Virus record (IMG/VR): IMGVR_UViG_3300032046_000145
Span: 1-30,579 of that record
Direction: 5' to 3' (one strand)
Length of the DNA: 30,579 nt
Source: a virus
Part shown: positions 1 through 5,956 of the stretch, piece by piece
Position numbering within the stretch: position 1 is the first letter of the stretch
Layout of the letters: each line of letters begins with the position of its first letter
Notes under the pieces: model-generated
Database searches by the model: none
The model's input: the letters and a program-made list of their open reading frames with translations, nothing else
Told to the model about the DNA's origin: nothing
Program-made: the position numbers and the translations under genes

Positions 1-1409
1 CGGTTTGCTTCCGGCACAAAAAGCGATCCCACAAAAGCCGTTAAAGCCATAGCATCCGAACACCGGCTTAATATTTCGTCAAACAAAGGACTTTCCCCAA
101 AGCTTTCAGGATCAAATGGCAAGCGATGAAAACACAATCCCTTGTCGCTTTTCATCTTTACGAGGGGCGGCTCGGGGACAGGTGGCGCCGTGAAAAGCCA
201 ATACTGACCGGCGTTTTTAGCGTGCCAATGCGTAAATTGATATTTCGGGATTTCTTCAGAATATTTTAGAACCAAACTGGCAACGGCATCTTCAGACACA
301 TACGACACAACATTGTTTTTATCCTGAACGGCCAATATTTTTCTGACCCCTAATTCTGGCTCTGTTACAAGAAATTGTTGAGACAGTTCGTTGTTATTTA
401 ACTTCTCGGTTATCTCTCGATAGAAATGAGCCAAGATACGTTTGGATTCTAACTCGGGTATAGGAATTTTATCCCGTTTATTAATATTATTTATCAAAGC
501 CTCTTTAACCGCACTCAGTCCTTCCAGACAATGCAAATCGTTGAAATCTGTGAGGACACAATCGCCGTCTGTGCTCTTGAAAACAGGAAAGGTAAACTCT
601 AGCCCTAACTCAGCCGATATCTTCTCTCCCGAGGCAATTCCGGGGTTGTCTTTAGTCTTGTGGTCGTTATCACAGGCAACTATGATCTTTTTGTTTGGCA
701 ATATATCAATTAATTTTTTGCATATATTATAAAGATTATTGCAGGAAAAAGCGACATAAACCGCAGTTCCCGTGGCCTCGTGAATCGATATCGCTGTAGC
801 TATGCCTTCGCATACATATATTATGTCTCCGGTTCCGTCGATTTTGAAGAAGGTATCTTTGACTTTCTGCCCCTCCAGAAAAAGCTTTGTGCTATCCGGA
901 TATATCTTCTGAGCACCCACAACTAGATCGTCTGTGGAATTGATGTCATACATTGGCACGATCAAGACACGTCCCCCTGGCTCCAGGCAAGATTTAAGGC
1001 CGTATAGTTTTCCTCCGGTTATACCTTTTTTCTCTAAGTAAGGCGTAGCTCTGGCATCGGCCCATGTCCATATTGTATTGGCGTTTTTGGCAGCTTCTTG
1101 TTGGGCGGCTTCTTTTTCTTTTTGCCATTCCCGTTTCGAATATGCGATCTTGTTGTAAAGAACTTTTTTCTCATGCGCGGTTAGTGATGTCTTTCCGTTG
1201 CCGGCTGGTTTATAAACATGTCTTTCGCCGCTTTTCCAGTCCCCAAATTCGGCAATGCCGCTCTCGGGAAAGCCTATATACCAAGCGTTTTTGCGGTTGG
1301 TTTTGCTATCGCGTGAAAACCTATGAATTCTCCCGTCGAAAATAGCGGGATTGTCTTGTATCTGGAAATTCTTTGTCGTAGCGTATTGAAGAAAATCACA
1401 GGTATTCAT
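1..1409 (-). CDS. Phage DNA primase/helicase, N-terminal 469 residues (cut by window edge)
   Basis: Open from the ATG at 1409 to the left edge with no stop. A TOPRIM domain is visible: the glutamate motif VCEGIATA (E201) and the acidic motif VACDND (D247, D249), followed by DFND near residue 288. Such domains synthesise RNA primers on single-stranded DNA. The N-terminal part (AWYIGFPESG, then FGDWKSG) resembles the front of phage primase/helicases. The last residues read (HRLPFDPESFGESPLFDEIL) look like the linker entering a D5/P4-type SF3 helicase, so the Walker A motif should lie just outside the window. A weak AAGAGAAT site precedes the ATG, with GAGG further upstream. It is the last visible gene of the leftward operon and is preceded by a structured leader. 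TOPRIM assignment is firm; the helicase half is inferred. Confidence 0.85.
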   Translation of the reverse strand, partial: MNTCDFLQYATTKNFQIQDNPAIFDGRIHRFSRDSKTNRKNAWYIGFPESGIAEFGDWKSGERHVYKPAGNGKTSLTAHEKKVLYNKIAYSKREWQKEKEAAQQEAAKNANTIWTWADARATPYLEKKGITGGKLYGLKSCLEPGGRVLIVPMYDINSTDDLVVGAQKIYPDSTKLFLEGQKVKDTFFKIDGTGDIIYVCEGIATAISIHEATGTAVYVAFSCNNLYNICKKLIDILPNKKIIVACDNDHKTKDNPGIASGEKISAELGLEFTFPVFKSTDGDCVLTDFNDLHCLEGLSAVKEALINNINKRDKIPIPELESKRILAHFYREITEKLNNNELSQQFLVTEPELGVRKILAVQDKNNVVSYVSEDAVASLVLKYSEEIPKYQFTHWHAKNAGQYWLFTAPPVPEPPLVKMKSDKGLCFHRLPFDPESFGESPLFDEILSRCSDAMALTAFVGSLFVPEAN

Positions 1410-1520
1410 ATTCTCTTGGGTACCTCACAAGAAGTCCGTTATTGAGGCGCGAGCCTTAGAGCTGAGTCGTGGACTAGACGCCTCAGTATGATCTGTACTT
1501 TGCCCGTCAGGCTCGCATAC
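1410..1520 (-). promoter_or_regulatory. Structured 5' leader of the primase gene
   Basis: This roughly 110-base untranslated stretch is richer in G and C than its surroundings. On the minus strand it contains GCGAGCC (1510-1516) complementary to GGCTCGC (1449-1455), and TGAGGCG (1479-1485) complementary to CGCCTCA (1443-1449). The two pairings cross, so they form either a pseudoknot or alternatives. CCTCA can also pair with TGAGG just upstream of the primase start. No known riboswitch class is recognised. Confidence 0.45.
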
Positions 1521-1521
1521 G

Positions 1522-1555
1522 ATTATAATGCATTATCGATATTGTCGTGACAATA
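1522..1555 (-). promoter_or_regulatory. Candidate promoter with two palindromes upstream of primase
   Basis: Minus strand TATAAT (1522-1527) overlaps a perfect 12-bp palindrome ATAATGCATTAT (1525-1536). Next to it lies TATTGTCGTGACAATA (1540-1555), with 7-bp arms and a 2-base centre. TTGTCA within the second palindrome could be a -35 box, but the 20-bp spacing is long; a TTGACT lies further upstream. Palindromes over a promoter suggest a dimeric repressor or activator site. The palindromes are seen directly; the promoter is inferred. Confidence 0.45.
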
Positions 1556-1575
1556 ACAAAAAGTCAAGCTGTTTA

Positions 1576-1743
1576 TTATCTGATTTTTTCTCTAAGATTT
1601 TCCATAACATGGGCAAATAAAGCGGATATCATTTGAATTGTGCAGAGAATTATTAACCAATACACAACATTATTGGGTTGTTTATTATAGAGACAATAAA
1701 GCATTATGCAGAGAACCGCAATTCTAACAAATGGAAAATTCAT
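1576..1743 (-). CDS. Small membrane protein with two hydrophobic segments (55 aa)
   Basis: ATG at 1743 is preceded by a good AGAGGGG site 8 bases upstream. The product has two hydrophobic stretches, residues 4-19 (FVRIAVLCIMLYCLY) and 27-46 (VVYWLIILCTIQMISALFAH), joined by a short polar loop (NKQPNN) and followed by a charged tail (ENLREKIR). It probably forms a helical hairpin in the inner membrane. It sits immediately upstream of the palindromic promoter region of the primase. No family is recognised; it could serve superinfection exclusion or be a minor membrane effector, but nothing in the sequence decides this. Confidence 0.6.
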   Translation of the reverse strand: MNFPFVRIAVLCIMLYCLYNKQPNNVVYWLIILCTIQMISALFAHVMENLREKIR

Positions 1744-1763
1744 ATTGTTTTCCCCTCTCTTAA

Positions 1764-1949
1764 TTAAATAATAATCAATGTCGCATGTGTATCTTGAATC
1801 TTAGTGATTTTTATTGTTGTATTGGGATATTCCTTGTCTATTCTATGAACCGCGTCAACTATATCATCTGCAAGAACATAGATAATTTGTTCCTTATTGA
1901 TATCGATATCGTCTGTTGTGATACGAACTTCATATAATATTTTGCTCAT
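1764..1949 (-). CDS. Small hypothetical protein (61 aa)
   Basis: The start overlaps the end of the upstream zinc-ribbon gene by 20 bases in another frame, consistent with coupled translation. The product is acidic, with alternating hydrophobic residues suggesting a small alpha/beta fold: strands near ILYEVRITT, QIIYVLAD and TTIKITKI, and a helix at ADDIVDAVHRIDKEY. No membrane segment, zinc motif or known domain is recognised. The C-terminus is unusually hydrophobic (ATLIII). Confidence 0.6.
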   Translation of the reverse strand: MSKILYEVRITTDDIDINKEQIIYVLADDIVDAVHRIDKEYPNTTIKITKIQDTHATLIII

Positions 1950-2106
1950 AGGTTTTCTTTCTGAACTCAGCTTTTCCGCATTTCGGGCAACCGGTTGATA
2001 TAGGATATTTCACTTCTTTGCCGCAATTGACACAGATATATCTTTTCGGTTTTGCTAAATCGGGATCCATTTTCCCGTATGGATTTTTATTTTCGTTCCA
2101 TGCCAT
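1930..2106 (-). CDS. Zinc-ribbon protein (58 aa)
   Basis: ATG at 2106 has an AGG site 8 bases upstream. The sequence contains two cysteine knuckles typical of a zinc ribbon, YICVNCGKE (C25, C28) and GCPKCGKAEF (C40, C43), 12 residues apart. The N-terminus is polar (MAWNENKNPYGKMDPDLAKP). Such small ribbons bind zinc and often nucleic acid or a partner protein. It overlaps the neighbouring genes at both ends, so it belongs to the same translationally coupled block. The zinc-binding assignment is strong; the biological role is unknown. Confidence 0.7.
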   Translation of the reverse strand: MAWNENKNPYGKMDPDLAKPKRYICVNCGKEVKYPISTGCPKCGKAEFRKKTYEQNII

Positions 2107-2266
2107 TTCTTTTACCTATTTTTCTAAATTCATCCATAACAACCTCGCTATATCTTCCCGATTCTAAGCATAGCGGACAGAAGCTACAATCAAGTTTCGG
2201 GATGATAATAAATTCTTGCGTGCCGTGTTGATTGCATTTTCCGTCTATGGTTTTAATAATTAACAT
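2087..2266 (-). CDS. Small Cys/His zinc-binding protein (59 aa)
   Basis: ATG at 2266 overlaps the end of the preceding gene (stop at 2260-2262), so translation is probably coupled. Likely metal ligands are C11 and H14 (GKCNQHGTQ) and C27, C30, C33 (DCSFCPLCL). The C-terminus is basic (RKIGKRNGMERK). The 3' end overlaps the next zinc-ribbon gene by 20 bases. Small phage proteins of this C-x2-H plus C-x2-C type are common, but their role is not established. Three separate small zinc proteins occur within 2.6 kb here. Confidence 0.65.
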   Translation of the reverse strand: MLIIKTIDGKCNQHGTQEFIIIPKLDCSFCPLCLESGRYSEVVMDEFRKIGKRNGMERK

Positions 2267-2517
2267 TTTGTAACCAAATAATCGTTAAACTTTGATTGGC
2301 CCAATTGATGTGTTCTTTTTTTCTTGTGATGGATTTTCACACGTTGCCTATAATCCATAGTTCGCACCATCAACCAATTGGCCCAATTGAGGTGTTCTTT
2401 TTTTTCAACCCAAGATTTAATTATTTCCGTTGCATCCGTTTCAGTTTGAGATTCAAACCATGCAATACCTTCCGCGCATGCTTTTTGATCTTCCAGCCAT
2501 TGTTTAGAGATTATCAT
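2260..2517 (-). CDS. Truncated, frame-shifted paralogue of the Imm5-like alanine-repeat gene (85 aa)
   Basis: Residues 1-56 closely match residues 2-58 of the long gene at 3169-4107. Shared motifs are ISKQWLE, KAC, TETDA, IIKSW and WANWL. After MDYRQR the match stops. The DNA then resumes homology to the stretch encoding NPSQEN, but read out of frame, giving KIHHKKKR. The tail HQLGQSK reads a second copy of the HLNWANW-coding DNA in a shifted frame. It therefore looks like a deletion product plus a local duplication, still open and still carrying an ATGA overlap with the upstream gene (2514-2517). It may be a decaying gene or a functional short form. Confidence 0.65.
   Translation of the reverse strand: MIISKQWLEDQKACAEGIAWFESQTETDATEIIKSWVEKKEHLNWANWLMVRTMDYRQRVKIHHKKKRTHQLGQSKFNDYLVTKC
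2295..2405. repeat. Two-copy direct repeat inside the truncated paralogue
   Basis: ATTGGCCCAATTGA, a variable base, then GTGTTC and a T run occur at 2295-2322 and again at 2377-2405, 82 bases apart, with one substitution and a T-run length difference. On the minus strand one copy encodes HLNWANW and the other is read in a different frame. A diverged third copy lies in the long paralogue near 3964-3992. Confidence 0.8.
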
Positions 2518-2744
2518 TTATCTTCCAATTCTTTCAGTGCTTGTTCTAATGCAGATATTGAAGTTTCATACGAAGATTCTCCGAACAAATGTTCTTTCGT
2601 CGCTTCAACAACCTTTCTCAGCTTCTCGTTTTCTTTCTCAAGTAAATTTATTTTATTTAAAATTTTACTGATCTCCCAATTATCAACAAGATGTACTCGT
2701 GGCGGTAATGGTTCTAATTCGCCATTGTCAAATAATTCACTCAT
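2514..2744 (-). CDS. Coiled-coil protein (76 aa)
   Basis: The ATG at 2744 (MSELFDNG) is chosen because GGAGGG lies 4 bases upstream and the start forms an ATGA overlap with the stop of the preceding gene. Residues about 24-74 are rich in Leu, Lys and Glu in heptad-like spacing (SKILNKINLLEKENEKLRK), predicting a coiled coil. The C-terminus ALKELEDK belongs to the ELE-type ending shared by several genes in this block. Function unknown; probably a small dimeric accessory protein. Confidence 0.65.
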   Translation of the reverse strand: MSELFDNGELEPLPPRVHLVDNWEISKILNKINLLEKENEKLRKVVEATKEHLFGESSYETSISALEQALKELEDK

Positions 2745-2980
2745 TCGCCCTCCAATTCTTTCAAACAATCAGCGGCCTCAGCAAATCCAATATCCACACA
2801 AAATATATTTGCCAATTCTGTGTCGGAATTCTTCCAATTATCTGGAGAGGCATACTTCAAAAGACATAATTTAAATTTAGCATTTTGTTGTTCTAAAAAA
2901 TTAATGTAATTATGAACATCTAATAATCCGTGGCCCGCTTTTTTTGCCAATTTATATCTCATTGTGTCTATTTCATTCAT
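2741..2980 (-). CDS. Small hypothetical protein ending in KELEGE (79 aa)
   Basis: The ATG at 2980 overlaps the stop of the upstream 50-aa gene, and GGAGGACGGGGA directly before it supplies the ribosome site. The protein is helical and mixed-charge, with three cysteines (KLCLLKY, NIFCVD, AADCLKE) not spaced as a zinc site. A short helix INFLEQQNAKFKL lies mid-protein. The last codons (KELEGE) double as the ribosome binding site of the next gene, a junction pattern repeated in this block. No known domain. Confidence 0.6.
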   Translation of the reverse strand: MNEIDTMRYKLAKKAGHGLLDVHNYINFLEQQNAKFKLCLLKYASPDNWKNSDTELANIFCVDIGFAEAADCLKELEGE

Positions 2981-3129
2981 TCCCCGTCCTCCAGTTCCCT
3001 TATACGTTCTTTAATTTTAGTTGGTAAATAGTCCCAAACCAGACGAATAAATGACTTTAGCTCAATAATATATGTCTTTAGCTTATTGTTTTCAGTTACA
3101 AGCCTCTCTATTTCCTCTCGATCACTCAT
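2977..3129 (-). CDS. Short coiled-coil protein (50 aa)
   Basis: ATG at 3129 has GGGGG 5 bases upstream. Residues 1-28 (REEIERLVTENNKLKTYIIE) form a leucine-zipper-like heptad pattern, followed by a Trp/Tyr-containing segment (FIRLVWDYLPTKIKERI) and the RELEDGE ending common to neighbouring genes. It overlaps the following start. It may be a small dimerisation or adaptor peptide; no homologous family is recognised. Confidence 0.6.
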   Translation of the reverse strand: MSDREEIERLVTENNKLKTYIIELKSFIRLVWDYLPTKIKERIRELEDGE

Positions 3130-3168
3130 TTTTACCCCCAATTTATCTAAAAATAATATTCAAAATCT

Positions 3169-4107
3169 TTAGCTGCTTGTTCTAAAGTTTGTACAATCGG
3201 AGATTTGTTTTTTCAACTTCTCGATCTCGACCAATCTCTCTTCATATGCGTCTGATAATTTTAACAGCTCCAGTTTAGACTTCTCGTTTTCATCATGTAA
3301 TCTGTTCAATTCATCAACCACTTTTTTACCATCTCTGCACCACATTCGATCTTCAGGATCGGTTAAGCAACACTTAAAATTATTTGGTCCTTTGAGCATA
3401 TCAAATTCCCAACGCCAATCGCTTTCCTCATTATGTTCTGCTAGGTAATAAGCTTTCCTCATCCCGCCCTCCAATTCTTTCAATCCGAATTTCAAAATCC
3501 TAATTCGCATTTCAGTTTTAGCAGTGGATGTATCAGCATAAGCCGCCGCATAAGCCGCCGCATAAGCCGCCGCATTAGCCGCACCAGCCACCGCATAAGC
3601 CGCACCAGCCACCTCATAAGCCGCCGCATTAGCCGCACCAGCCACCTCATAAGCCGCCGCATTAGCCGCCGCATAAGCCGCCGCATTAGCCGCACCAGCC
3701 ACCTCATAAGCCGCCGCATTAGCCGCACCAGCCACCTCATAAGCCGCCGCATTAGCCGCACCAGCCGCCTCATCAGCCGCCGCATAAGCCGCTATTCTAT
3801 TTTCTTGTGATGGATTATCTATACACTTTTTCGCCGCTTCAATTGCTTGACATGGGCGTTTATCATTCGGATATTTATCTTCAAAAATATCTATGACTTG
3901 TTCAGCGGCAAATACAGCGTAGCCTGCACATTGTTTGTAATTCATGATTCGAACAATTAACCAATTAGCCCAATCGAGATATTCTTTTTTACCAATCCAT
4001 GATTTTATAATTTTTATAGCATCAGTTTCAGTTTGTTGTTCAAACCAAACGACACCACCTGTACAAGCTTTTTTTTCTTCCAACCATTGTTTTGATATTG
4101 TTTTCAT
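3169..4107 (-). CDS. Imm5-like alanine-repeat protein fused to a coiled-coil domain (312 aa)
   Basis: A longer open frame exists, but the start at 4107 (MKTISKQWLEE) is chosen because it makes an ATGA overlap with the upstream membrane-protein gene and matches the start of the paralogue at 2517. Residues 1-105 (WANWLIVRIMNYKQCAGYAV, then AIEAAKKCIDNPSQENRIAA) resemble the Imm5-like domain found in polymorphic-toxin immunity proteins and many phage proteins. Residues about 106-192 are an Ala/Asn/Tyr repeat built from 4-residue (AAAY) and 11-residue units (NAAAYEVAGAA). After FGLKELEGG an in-frame Met (residue 216, base 3462) begins a cysteine-containing coiled-coil part. At sister junctions a stop precedes this ATG; here it is missing, so two genes appear fused, though the internal ATG keeps its ribosome site. 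Function unknown. Confidence 0.7.
   Translation of the reverse strand: MKTISKQWLEEKKACTGGVVWFEQQTETDAIKIIKSWIGKKEYLDWANWLIVRIMNYKQCAGYAVFAAEQVIDIFEDKYPNDKRPCQAIEAAKKCIDNPSQENRIAAYAAADEAAGAANAAAYEVAGAANAAAYEVAGAANAAAYAAANAAAYEVAGAANAAAYEVAGAAYAVAGAANAAAYAAAYAAAYADTSTAKTEMRIRILKFGLKELEGGMRKAYYLAEHNEESDWRWEFDMLKGPNNFKCCLTDPEDRMWCRDGKKVVDELNRLHDENEKSKLELLKLSDAYEERLVEIEKLKKQISDCTNFRTSS
3537..3790. repeat. Tandem in-frame minisatellite (12-nt units within 33-nt units)
   Basis: The plus strand shows repeated GCATAAGCCGCC and GCATTAGCCGCA units combined into a 33-base higher-order unit (GCATTAGCCGCACCAGCCAC followed by CTCATAAGCCGCC), present about four times with small variants. It is far richer in GC than its surroundings. 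It encodes the alanine repeat of the minus-strand gene and leaves another frame open (Arg/Leu-rich), which is only a shadow. Confidence 0.9.
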
Positions 4108-4349
4108 TTTTTCACCATTTTTAATTGCTTTTTTTCTTCTGGCTTTACGCAAATATCTGAAGCCCGAAAACTCTCTACTTGTCGTATTAACTCGTCTGAG
4201 GATTTTTGATATTCGGTGGCTAGAATTTGCCATCTCATAGATTCTGTAATGGTTGTGAATTTCCCAATAAAAAAAGCCGATGGAATACCCACAAACAAAA
4301 TAGCAACCAAAGTTCCAACTATGTATCCTTGCCAAAAATTACTTATCAT
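4104..4349 (-). CDS. Single-pass membrane protein (81 aa)
   Basis: ATG at 4349 overlaps the stop of the upstream gene (ATGA). Residues about 7-28 (YIVGTLVAILFVGIPSAFFI) form one transmembrane helix close to the N-terminus. The remaining 50 residues are soluble and helical with a basic C-terminus (KKQLKMVKK). It ends on the start of the Imm5-like gene, so the two are translationally coupled, which suggests joint action. The role is unknown; membrane exclusion proteins can look like this, but that is only a possibility. Confidence 0.65.
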   Translation of the reverse strand: MISNFWQGYIVGTLVAILFVGIPSAFFIGKFTTITESMRWQILATEYQKSSDELIRQVESFRASDICVKPEEKKQLKMVKK

Positions 4350-4501
4350 GCTTTGCTATCCTTTTCCTGTGAATATTTATTTTCATATCGGCTGTGAGAA
4401 CATTTCGAACATCTCTTTTTTGTAGACTGATATTTGGAAATTAAAAATACTTTGCCGCAAACAGGACATAATTTTTGTCTGTCCTGAAGGGCGAAATTCA
4501 T
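4346..4501 (-). CDS. Zinc-finger/ribbon protein (51 aa)
   Basis: The ATG at 4501 (MNFALQD) is preferred over upstream in-frame ATGs because AGAGGA lies 9 bases before it and longer versions would overlap the resolvase gene. The ATG at 4525 remains possible. LCPVCGKVF and RCSKCSHSR give two CxxC knuckles about 15 residues apart, typical of a zinc ribbon. The tail is charged (ENKYSQEKDSKA). It resembles the small Zn-binding proteins common in phage early regions and has no assigned function. Confidence 0.65.
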   Translation of the reverse strand: MNFALQDRQKLCPVCGKVFLISKYQSTKKRCSKCSHSRYENKYSQEKDSKA

Positions 4502-4538
4502 TTGTTCGCGTCCTCTGAAATACATTTGCTTGTGTCCG

Positions 4539-4976
4539 CTAGTTAAAATCTTTAGCAATCAAAACCGCATCTATAATTCCATCGTGTTTTGTAGTTTCCT
4601 GCGGATAAAGCCGCCTGAAAACCAATAAACTTCTGTCTTTGGGCGGTAATTTAGGAGGTGTTCCGATGTGTGCTTTTTTCTGCCATTCCCTTGGTTTTAC
4701 GAGTGTAAACGGAACCCCCGATAAATCCGCAGCGGCTTTGACCGCTCCAAAGTTTTCCCCAAATTTAAAGGTTTGTGATTTGCCCATCTTAGGAAACGCC
4801 TGGCTGTGTTCTATGACGATAAATTCCGCTTTATAAGTTTTAATTGCGCTGATGATTGCGCAAACATCTATATCAGTTTTGGCAATTAATGGCATTGCGC
4901 AGGTGAAAATTATAGTTCCGGCGTTCAATATGGCTATACCGCCTTTTGAGCCTGGATCGATTCCCATGACAATCAT
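4539..4976 (-). CDS. RuvC-like Holliday junction resolvase (145 aa)
   Basis: The RNase H-fold signature begins MGIDPGSKGGIA (D7), followed by VIEHSQAFPKMG (E56) and the C-terminal acidic pair HDGIIDAVLIA (D132, D136). These are the metal-binding residues of RuvC-type endonucleases that cleave four-way junctions. The length (145 aa) fits phage RuvC-like resolvases, which are slightly shorter than bacterial RuvC. The FKFGENFGAV stretch is typical of the phage/RNase H branch. It starts on the stop of the upstream gene (ATGA) in the recombination/replication operon, where it would resolve branched DNA before packaging. Confidence 0.85.
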   Translation of the reverse strand: MIVMGIDPGSKGGIAILNAGTIIFTCAMPLIAKTDIDVCAIISAIKTYKAEFIVIEHSQAFPKMGKSQTFKFGENFGAVKAAADLSGVPFTLVKPREWQKKAHIGTPPKLPPKDRSLLVFRRLYPQETTKHDGIIDAVLIAKDFN

Positions 4977-5170
4977 ATAATATTTTTATCCTCATATAGG
5001 AGTTCGAAATTTGCCGGCCCCTTCGTGTGTCTCCATGTTTTGATCCCGTTTACTTCTGATTTAAAAAATTCCAAATATAAGATTATATCGTTTTTAATTA
5101 TCGGAAATACGAATCTATCTCCAATGGTTTTTTCGGGATCTGGAATCGGTATGTTAAAATCGTTAATCAT
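4973..5170 (-). CDS. Small hypothetical protein (65 aa)
   Basis: ATG at 5170 is preceded by AAGGAGATTC, a strong ribosome site. The product looks like a small beta-rich protein (DRFVFPIIKNDIILYLEFFK, then TWRHTKGPANFELLYE). No motif identifies its role. It is coupled by an ATGA overlap to the resolvase, so it may be a partner of the recombination proteins. Confidence 0.65.
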   Translation of the reverse strand: MINDFNIPIPDPEKTIGDRFVFPIIKNDIILYLEFFKSEVNGIKTWRHTKGPANFELLYEDKNII

Positions 5171-5181
5171 TTTGAATCTCC

Positions 5182-5445
5182 TTATCCGTTTCCTATTCCT
5201 GAGGATAAATCATCGCGCAAAATTTCCAGTTCCGTTTCGATCTCAAGAATTTTTCCAGCGATCCAATCGCAAAATTTCGCTGCGGGTTTTGTGTCAATAT
5301 GGTTGGCCTCGGCCATTACCAAAAACTCTGTGACGCTATTTGAAAGTTCAACCAATCTATTTAATTTTATTTCCAGTAAGCAAATGTTTTCTTCAAGTCT
5401 ATAAGACCAGTTCTCTTCTCTTAATTCCGAAAGTTCCAAGGCCAT
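5182..5445 (-). CDS. Helical hypothetical protein (87 aa)
   Basis: The start at 5445 (MALELSEL) is chosen because GAGG lies 7 bases upstream; the frame remains open further but without an ATG. The protein is nearly all helical, with heptad-like leucines at ENICLLEIKLNRLVELS and GKILEIETELEILRD, so it likely forms a coiled coil or helical bundle. It sits between the SSB-like gene and the resolvase. No known family recognised. Confidence 0.6.
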   Translation of the reverse strand: MALELSELREENWSYRLEENICLLEIKLNRLVELSNSVTEFLVMAEANHIDTKPAAKFCDWIAGKILEIETELEILRDDLSSGIGNG

Positions 5446-5458
5446 GTTGCATCCTCGC

Positions 5459-5953
5459 TTAAAAGGGTAATTCATCAGTCGGGATTTCTTTTTTGTTTTT
5501 CGCCGTTGTTTGTCTGCCGCTTTTGGCTAACAAAAAATCAGCCTTTAGATTATATCCTGCAAGTTGCTTTATTGCATCAGCCTGGTCGAGCATAATCTTT
5601 CCGAAACCATCCAGATCGTTGATATATTTTATTACGGAATATGTATTGCCTTTTTCATTGGTTTCGTTTTGCACTACTAATTTTACTTCTTTTTCTTTTT
5701 CAAATAGATCAAGTAATGCCCTCCCTCTCAAGACAGTCTCATTTAAATCGTTTTCCGTATAACCGCACGTAATAAGTGTCTTCACAACATATGCTCTTGA
5801 ATTTTCCGAAACAAAACTTCCAGACCATATTAGTTCATGATCGTTTTCTTTGAGTTTAAAAATAAGATTAAGTAATAAATTCCCCTGTTTTGATACCGAA
5901 AAGCCCGCATCTTTTAATTTTCCGGTATAATCTCCATCGTTGATAAGACTCAT
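5459..5953 (-). CDS. DUF669-type single-stranded DNA-binding protein (164 aa)
   Basis: The N-terminus (SLINDGDYTGKLKDAGFSVS) and the middle (LLLNLIFKLKENDHELIWSG) fit the OB-fold-like DUF669 family of phage SSB-type proteins. The C-terminus ends DELPF, the acidic, Phe-terminal tip that bacterial SSBs use to dock partner proteins. It lies directly downstream of the Sak4-like ATPase with 3 intervening bases, the usual pairing in phage recombination modules. It would coat single strands left by the YqaJ exonuclease. Family assignment is from pattern recognition; the tail is directly visible. Confidence 0.75.
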   Translation of the reverse strand: MSLINDGDYTGKLKDAGFSVSKQGNLLLNLIFKLKENDHELIWSGSFVSENSRAYVVKTLITCGYTENDLNETVLRGRALLDLFEKEKEVKLVVQNETNEKGNTYSVIKYINDLDGFGKIMLDQADAIKQLAGYNLKADFLLAKSGRQTTAKNKKEIPTDELPF

Positions 5954-5956
5954 GAT

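Noticed and set aside
1440-1520. tRNA or known small RNA in the primase leader
   Set aside because: No cloverleaf, T-loop consensus or CCA end; only the crossing repeats are present.
2296-2874. 192-aa plus-strand open frame
   Set aside because: It is antisense to three coupled minus-strand genes with ribosome sites; the translation is Ser/Phe/Cys-rich with no domain, so a shadow.
3492-3785. Arg/Leu/Trp repeat frame on the minus strand
   Set aside because: It is the alternate frame of the alanine minisatellite, open only because of the repeat.
3537-3790. Possible CRISPR-like array
   Set aside because: Units are contiguous, in frame and without spacers; it is a coding minisatellite.
4108-4335. 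N-terminal extension of the Imm5-like gene to 4335
   Set aside because: It would overlap the whole membrane-protein gene; the start at 4107 has the ATGA overlap and matches the paralogue's start.
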